Assembly (NCBI RefSeq): GCF_000204055.1 | Contig: NW_006768825.1 | Span: 337,753 to 401,752, forward strand | Length of the DNA: 64,000 bases | Source: Melampsora larici-populina 98AG31 | Taxonomy: Eukaryota > Basidiomycota > Pucciniomycetes > Pucciniales > Melampsoraceae | Direction of reading: 5' to 3' | Shown here: in pieces, positions 57,000-64,000 of the stretch | Layout of the letters: each line of letters begins with the position of its first letter | Position numbering within the stretch: position 1 is the stretch's first letter | Translations under genes and position numbers: made by a program | Notes under the pieces: model-generated | The model's input: the letters and a program-made list of their open reading frames with translations, nothing else | The model's database searches: none | Told to the model about the DNA's origin: nothing

Positions 57000-58702
57000 A
57001 TGAACCTCACAAGCTCTCAAAACAGGGTAAAAGCCCTACTGGTACTACTTTCCATGGGATTTGTATTGTCTTCTCCCAATCAAGAAAGAGAGCTACTTCC
57101 AAAACCTTTAAAAGGTGTTAGCAATATAACTCCTTGTCTTAACCATGATCACTTCAGGATATCTGGAAATTATGAGTCAAACACAGAAAGTTCATTGAAA
57201 TTGCCCTTATTCACACAAAGTACATCAATCCCCCGTGAGGTATCATCTGAAGAAACTCATGGAAGAGAGCTTTTCACCACTAATTTCAATCTCAATCTAC
57301 CAGAAGAGGTAGCCACGGAGAAACAATTATTATGTAGGTACTCTCCTTAAAATTATGTCTTCCAATCCACACAATGAAGGACTGAACCTGCTCCAATACT
57401 CAATGGTTGTCTTGGGACTGAATTCTCAAAGATGAAATGAAAGGGAAAACCAAAGCGGATGGAATAAACACAGGTAGCAGTAGAAAGAGGATAGGTCTTC
57501 AGACAGACAAAAAGAGGCATCAGGAAATGGGTGGAGCAATGAAAAGACAGACAACAAAAAAAATACTTCAAGATCCAACCAAACCATGCAGCACCAATTC
57601 TAGGGAAAAGAATCATGGGTTACATATAAAGAGCAAAAATGCAGAGAAGCTGATCCACCAGTCTTGGGGAAGGGATTTAAACATTTCCATTGGGCCAGAT
57701 TCACCCTTGGATGATAAAACCTCAATAAAAATGCTACATCATCCTGAAAATAATCCTCCTGATGGCCTTCAAGAACATAGTAACTATCCAATTTTCACTG
57801 TGCCCAATGACACCAATGAAGATCTGCACATCAACTTAGATGATCATGGACCATCTGAGTTGGTCACAATTCTTACCAAAATGCATCAGGAGGAGAAAGA
57901 TTACTCAAATTTGCTTGAAAAGTTAAATGTCAAGCATCACAAACCTCTTCTTTTGATGTACACTTGTGCACATCAGGGGAAAAAGATTATTTCAAAACAC
58001 CTTAAAGATTTTGATGATTTTGAAGTTTTCTTGAAAGCATTTGGACACCAAGAAAAGAAAGCTGTTTTAGACCTGTATCCAGCACCAAATGTTCTCCTTG
58101 AGAAATATCCAGCTGTTTGGAAGCTAGAGAATATAGTCTTCCCAACTTTTATTCACAAACTTGAGTGGTTCTATTATTGGTTTGATCAGGGAAACATTCA
58201 TACTTCTTTTTCAACTCAGGATCTTTCAACTTTGAGGCATTCAGCTTACAGTTTTTTCAAAAGTTGGGCAGAAAAAGTATCATCTTTGTTTCATGAAACA
58301 CTCAAGAACTTCATTCTCAAAACACAGAATCATAGAATATCTCATTTTGGAAATAGTTTTGATCCTCAGGATCACACTCAGGTCATACTTCAACTAGAAT
58401 ATGGACCATCCAGCACAAATTGGGAGACCCTCTCTTGGGAGCTGTTAAGGAAGTGGCTTCTCATCAATCACTTTGATCTGTATCAGATTCTCAATTCAAG
58501 GATTACAAGATTTAAGCAACTCCATGGGAAGTCCATCAATCAATCGATCCATCTTGATAAGCTTGAGCATATTGATTACACAAGTTTTTGCAAGAAGGTT
58601 TGTGATTTGATTCTTCTTGTTATCACAATGTCAGCCTATCTAGAAATTGAAAAGCTTTTTCCTTTTAATCCCTCAACAGTACAACTATCCACTTTTGGGT
58701 AA
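57000..58702 (+). CDS. Candidate secreted protein of unknown family
   Basis: Two exons, 57000-57333 and 57432-58702, join in phase (donor gtaggt, acceptor caaag) to about 534 aa. An in-frame ATG at 56973 would lengthen it slightly. The N-terminus looks like a signal peptide: a basic n-region (SSQNRVK), the hydrophobic core ALLVLLSMGFVLSS and then a polar stretch (PNQERE). The next 250 residues are polar and Lys/Asn/Ser-rich. The C-terminal 270 are helical and richer in aromatics (LEWFYYWFDQGNIHTSF, SWELLRKWLLINHFDLYQIL). No enzyme motif or membrane anchor was recognised. In rust-like pathogens such proteins are often called effector candidates, but neither the host interaction nor the family can be established here. 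It is 437 bp from the Tc1 remnant. Confidence 0.6.
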
Positions 58703-61700
58703 AAAGTATACCATCTGCTTTGGAAAACCAGCAGTAAAGTATACAGAAGAAGTATAGCTGATATCAGTATGATCTGGTTTAATTAAGATTGTGTCTCATC
58801 CACATATTGTGGCAATTGCTTTCTTTCATTTTTTGTGATGCTGTGAATGGTTGACTCTGTTTAGAGACATCCAATTAATGCTTCATATTCAGCTTGAGGA
58901 CAGAGTTGTAAGACTTTTGAGATGTGTTTTTTTCCTTGTCTGATTTTCTTCACATGCATGCACTGCAATGACAGATTTCATGTGTTGTTTTTATCATTTC
59001 TAGTCAAAACAAATTGTGCTATTTTCTTTTTGAGTTGATTCATCAGTGAAAATTCATCAGCTTACCTTTTACAGTTTTGGAAAATTATATCATTGGGTTT
59101 ATCCAAGAATTCCTTCCAAGATCATGTTCTCATCTTGTGTTTCTTCAAGTATCTGACTAAATCCAAATTGTCTTTGAGTTGACATGTTGCCACTGTTTAA
59201 ATCCTAATGCCATGCACAAACATCACATTGTCATTTCCAATCCCAATTTTCAAATCCTGAGCTATCACACTTGGATTAATTGACTGTAGTTGTCTTTGCC
59301 AAACACAATCACACAGGGTGGGGCCTCAAAACATTTGCTTTCAGTTTATCTTGGTAGCTTGCTCATCTGAACAAAATTTATTCTTAAACACTTTTGAAAG
59401 CTTTGAAAGGCCAACTTGATTTTGACAAAATTTTAGAAGTAATTCTTGCCAAAAATAGAAACAAAAACCCCAAAGAACGGTAAAGCATTTTTGTGAAGTG
59501 TTTTCCGGCCGTAAAAAAGTAAACAACTCACACACACACTATCATTCCCAAATAATCAAACAACCATTGATAAATGTTTATGAAGTGCTTATACAAGAAA
59601 TGGAGGTGAATTTAAGCTCATGGCCAAAATAAAGGAGTTGTCTTATTGCAGCAATAGTGACTACCATAGACATGAAAGACATGATTGAAGAGGAAGGTGA
59701 ATTTGCTGCTGAGTTGGCTCCTGCAGAAGTTTTTGACTAAGAGTGAGTATTTCAGCAGTGGTTTGATCAACTGATGAAGTGGCCACAATTAAAAGTGAAT
59801 CACACAAGATTTGGAGTGTGGTGATGGTACTGGTTGTGAGATGAGATACTGCAAGAGAAGGTAAGCCCTAAAAAGGGGTGTTGTTAATAATAACAGTGTA
59901 CACATCACACAATTATGATGGAATTGACATGTTTGACAATTACAGATGTGCAAATAACATGTCAAATAGGAGCATATGAACCCTCTATGCTTGATGTAAT
60001 GCTTCTATTCCCATGCTTACCCCCTATTCTTAGAAGCATATCATACAAAAATTTATGCTTTGAGCTTGTGTGCTTGTATTTGCAAAATTGCTGTCAACCA
60101 AAAAGGGTTAGATGGGTTTTGATGCTTATAAATAATTATGCTTGTGTAGTGTATGCTTCAAGCTCTAAGGTGAAAAAGTGGGGTAAACCACATTGCAGAA
60201 ATGGTTCTCAATTATGTTTTATTTGTATCTTGATTCAGTTTGAAGATAGTCAAGATTTGATTCTTGCTTGTAGTGCAAAAATTGTTGTTTTGATCCATAA
60301 TTTTTTTTTGAAATCTTGATAACTCATCCAATGTACATGATGAAGGTTAGTGAACTATATATTCTTGATCTGTGAATACAGGAGCAGTTGTGTACAAATT
60401 TTTGATGACAGTTGATGACATCCAAATTTTGGTGGTAGGTAATGTTGGAAAAAGAATTCTTGAAATTATTTTGAAATTATTTTGCAATCATATTGGAATT
60501 CTGTTGGAGTCAGTGGTAGTCTCTGGCCTGCCCATGACTAGTAGCTGGGGGCTGTGTCTCTTTATATGCCACAGATACTGCAATCAACAAAAACAGTTTT
60601 CATCAACAACAAACAGACCTCACCTACCAGAATCAACAGATGTACTCAAGAACCTGAAAGCATCCAAGTGTATTTCCAAATTCAGAAAATCAGCCTGAGA
60701 ACTTGGAGGCTGCTGGGTTTGGGCCATCATAGCCAAATAGAAAGCTCTTCAGAACACCCACATTCCCCCTATCTCATTATTCTTTGTAATGCACACCCTC
60801 CTTTAGCGCCACCTCATGTATTCAAACAGCACTTGCAATACTTCCAACAGCCAGCATGTGTCCTTTTCCCCATAGGGGTTTTTACTGGACCAGAGCAGAA
60901 GTAGTTACAGCGCCTGATAGCCTACGGCTCAGGGGGACTTTAAGAAATGCATAAAAACATTTTCTCATGTTGTCTTGCATAAACACTGATATGGCTAATC
61001 TCTGGTCCTCCCTGTCCTACACTGCACTGCAGTGATTAGTTTTTGCTGCACAAACTCACTGTATATGTTAGGCAACACAATCCAAATTGGGCAATTGGCC
61101 AAATCATCAAACTGTGGGCATCAGTCAAACTTACATAGGATTCTTGTCAAATGTGCAAGTTCAGTTTTGATGAATTTATGCTAGCACTGTAGACAATGTG
61201 ATGAACCCAGCACACCTAAAGGCTGAAGTCAAGAAATACCCTGAAAGACCTCCAAGGTTCTTTCAACTCAGTGTCTTGTTGCATTTAGGTGATTGGTGCT
61301 TGTATATTTAGGAACTTTTACCAGCAGATATTGTGCAGAATTGGAGATCCAAGAACTCCTTGGGTGCAATGCCTCTGATATGCTCTGCTCAAGGATATCC
61401 CAGAGATTTTTTGGGCCCAGAGTTCAATGATCTATGTGCTGTGCAAAGTTTCTTCAAGAGGCCAAGACCATGAGCACTTGGATGCTTCAAACCCAGAAAT
61501 TTCTGCTTGTGGGTCTTAGACTGTTTCCTCTCGGCTAATCCTTCTGACTGATTGGATTACATGGGAAGATAAGTCTTTTGGCCTGGCAAAGAAAAGATAC
61601 AAGTGAAGATTGTTGGAACTTCTTCTCTTCTGAGGTGATCAATTTTGCCTACCAAATTTTCATCAACTCCTGCCAACTGAAGTTTTACCCCTCCCCAGTT

Positions 61701-63579
61701 TGAAAACCTTATAATTGACACATTGAACACCCCAATTCTTTGGGGGTTTCAAGTTAAGAACTTTTCACTAAATTTAGCAAAATGTAGTTCTTTTTTTAAT
61801 TATAAGCTTAAATTTTTTACCAAACAAGCCTGCTCTGGATGTGGCTTGTTTTCTTAATCCACAAAAGCAAGCACTTTTTTCAGATGAAACAAGCACAATG
61901 TGTGTGTCCCTTGACCACAAGACCACCTATGAAACCAGTGAAATCTACATGGTAATTTTTTCACATAGGTTAACTGTTCACCCATTGTTGCCAACAGTTT
62001 CTTGCTGGTAGGGTCAACCAGTATTTGATTGATAGCTTTGTTGTAACTTGTTGGCAATTACTGCAAGGGTACTTGGGTCTTGGATGATTTGTGTGTGCTC
62101 AGACTCAGAGGTTCAAGGCATAATTTGACAATTTCCAAGGTGATGGAAATGTCAATGAAGTCAGAGTGTCTCTGCCTCTGGTTTGTCATGTCTACCAAGA
62201 GTTGTGAAAGACATCTCTCTATGTGACAGGACTCTGACTTGAATTGGCTCTGTATTCTAGTAATCCTATTGAAGCAGGGGGGTTTCAAACATTTTTATGC
62301 AAACAAGCAACCTTCACCGGTTTCAAATTGGTTTCAATAGTTGCTTGTTTTTTAAACAAACCTGCTTATTTATTCTCAACTTGAACCCCCCTAAAACATC
62401 ATTCTTACAAATCAAACTATACTCAAAATGTTCATAGCAAAATAAGCTTGTCTTGATTACACACCCAAACTTCAAATATAACTTACTTTCCCAGTCCCAA
62501 TTCTGAAATAATCCACTAATTCAAATGTTGAATTAAGTATCAGAAATCAAAACCTTCAGGATGGCTGATCACACCAACCACTTCAAATTTTGATCTTTGA
62601 GAAAATACATCTGTCTTGACCAGATGAGGTAGGAATATCAAATTAAAGATATCTTTGGGATTGGGTAGCCAACAAAGTTAAACATCATAGTGTGACCTTG
62701 TATATTGCCTACTTTCAATCAGATCAGACTTCTTTATTTTGAGAATATTACCAAGAGAGGTCCTTTTCTTTCTCTACTTGCAACACAATGAACAGATCAA
62801 TAGACAGATAAGTCAACTGTTTGGGTATGGTCCTTTTACATGAGGCTCCACATATAGGTAAGAGTAACTACATGTTGGGGTATATGTTGGGCTATGGTTG
62901 ATGAGCTTGACTTCACTATTAAGTTGCTCAAATTTGGCCTGCACCTGCCTGCACTGACACCACGGAGCTGAAGCGCCCCAGATTCTCTTAACCGTCTCTG
63001 TATGTTATTTGACTTGACAGTCATTGTCTGAACAATCCAAGCCCGGCCAAAATACGACAAATATGACCATCTCCTATCCAAATCATCCTTGTTAACAGCC
63101 CTTATCTTGTTGGACATTCTGTGTTGAAATATACCCATGCTTACTTTGGCATTTGGTCAGCTCGGGTCTACACAGTGACAGTGTGTTACAATGGAGGTCA
63201 GGTCAAAGTTGTAACATCTCAAAGCTGTGTTGGTTGAACTTGACACTTCAATTGCTATGCATTGAACACAACTGACCAGTGACAGATGATCTGCTGAATC
63301 TGTACTCAAATCCATACAACCTGGTGACAATAGAGACTCCGTACTTGATAAAAATTGTTTGGGATTGATGATGAAGGAGGCCTTAGAGTGGTGAAGTTGA
63401 AGTTGTAGGTTAGTTATGATGTGATAAGATACATATTTTGAGTAGTAAAGTTGTAGCATAACTCTAGTTGAGTGTGAATTCCAGTGTTGATGATCAGTCA
63501 TGGTTCAATCAAACCACCACAACTGAAACGCTCGAGAAGAAATCTTTTTTAGTCCAAAACTATCATCTCATTCGTTCAG
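58703..63579. other. 4.9-kb AT-rich region without supportable genes
   Basis: Many short frames, none with recognisable motifs or consistent introns. A minus-strand frame at 62836-63138 has a less random composition (DDLDRRWSYLSYFGRAW, GVSAGRCRPNLSNL) and may be a relic of a gene or transposon. No TIRs, tRNAs or rRNAs were seen. The last 100 bp are the promoter and leader of the gene at 63580. Confidence 0.35.
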
Positions 63580-64000
63580 ATGTCTCTCTTAGTCGATCCT
63601 GAGTTAGTTCTCTCTCTCTCTCTCTCTCTCGCCCTTCCTTCCTTCCTTCTGATTTATCATCTCATTGATAATCTAATCCAACTTTTCATAGATATTTTTT
63701 ACACGCTTTGAAGTTAAATTACTTACGAAGATTACCCGATCCTAATGGACCTACTTCGATCTCATTCAAATCATCCTCTCAACAGAATCCTTATCTACAA
63801 TTATCAGGACTAACAGATCTCAAACGATGGCCTGAGTTGATGGTCACTGGTAGTCCACCTGATCCGATACCAACTCGACAAAGAAGGCAACAGAATCAGA
63901 ATCCCTCAGGTTCCAGTTTACGTTATAGTGAGACTATCGTAGGTCCGAAAGGCACTGGTAGTGGAGCTGGAATGAGAGTCTCTGGTAGAAAGTCGATCAG
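63580..64000 (+). CDS. Unrecognised gene, 5' end only (runs off the right edge)
   Basis: A 23-nt first exon (63580-63602, MSLLVDP plus two bases) joins in phase to an open frame from 63692 to the window end, giving about 110 residues. The intron carries a (CT)n microsatellite and a (CCTT)n run. The protein begins with a helical basic segment (YFLHALKLNYLRRLPDPNG) and then becomes Gln/Ser/Pro-rich (LTDLKRWPELMVTGSPPDP). It is open at 64000. I do not recognise the family from this fragment. The phase match and codon composition support a real gene. Confidence 0.55.
63606..63652. repeat. (CT)n and (CCTT)n microsatellite in an intron
   Basis: About 12 CT units followed by three to four CCTT units inside the first intron of the gene at 63580. 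Confidence 0.8.

Noticed and set aside
59915..60319. 134-codon plus-strand frame as a membrane protein gene
   Set aside because: Hydrophobicity follows from T-rich DNA. There is no consistent start context, intron or family match.

Overview
The window looks like genomic DNA from a filamentous basidiomycete, most likely a rust fungus (Pucciniales). That placement is inference. It rests on genes broken into many exons by short GT..AG introns (about 40-110 bp), AT-rich spacers, one candidate secreted protein of unrecognised family, and a heavy, nested load of transposons, including a tyrosine-recombinase retrotransposon and a large two-gene DNA transposon. No bacterial-type features (operons, Shine-Dalgarno sites, CRISPR) are present.

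Layout. 1-5.3 kb: a compact SRP72-like gene (+) and an unrecognised low-complexity gene (-). 5.3-11.3 kb: a DIRS/Ngaro-type retrotransposon (gag-like exons, RT-RNase H, tyrosine recombinase) followed by a hairpin-rich GC block. 12.8-16.5 kb: a 7TM receptor-like gene (+) and a kinase-like gene (-) that lacks part of the kinase fold. 18-24.5 kb: a housekeeping cluster of NAA15 (-), mitochondrial ribosome recycling factor (+) and proteasome assembly factor UMP1 (-). 27-32.7 kb: an older GC-palindrome repeat apparently split by a 4.4 kb Tc1/mariner-like transposon with perfect 67-bp TIRs, a three-exon DD34E transposase and a second convergent multi-exon gene of unknown function. 33.8-34.6 kb: a PAR32/DUF3602 gene. 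35-38.7 kb: small inverted-repeat elements, including a CACTA-ended foldback element that contains a MITE with a TAA duplication and a further small MITE. 40.6-48.4 kb: a 7.8 kb TIR element with two apparently intact genes, a 1,176-aa CMC/EnSpm-like transposase and a 435-aa partner. 48.9-51.5 kb: BEM1. 52.8-56.6 kb: two MITEs with 8-bp target duplications, another small MITE and a decayed Tc1 element. 57.0-58.7 kb: a candidate secreted protein. 58.7-63.6 kb: no gene supported. 63.6-64 kb: the 5' end of a gene that runs off the edge.

The genes do not form one pathway. The conserved ones are single-copy-type cell genes: protein targeting (SRP72), N-terminal acetylation (NAA15), mitochondrial translation (RRF), proteasome assembly (UMP1), TORC1/nitrogen signalling (PAR32-like) and polarity (BEM1). 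They sit as islands between layered mobile elements. The most notable signals are the two DNA transposons that each carry a conserved-looking second gene, the directly readable transposon-in-transposon nesting with an internal empty site, the miniature SRP72, the kinase-like protein with an HND..Y catalytic loop, and a UMP1 whose start codon appears to be an exon of its own. Exon boundaries were read by eye and checked for codon phase; exceptions are stated in the entries.
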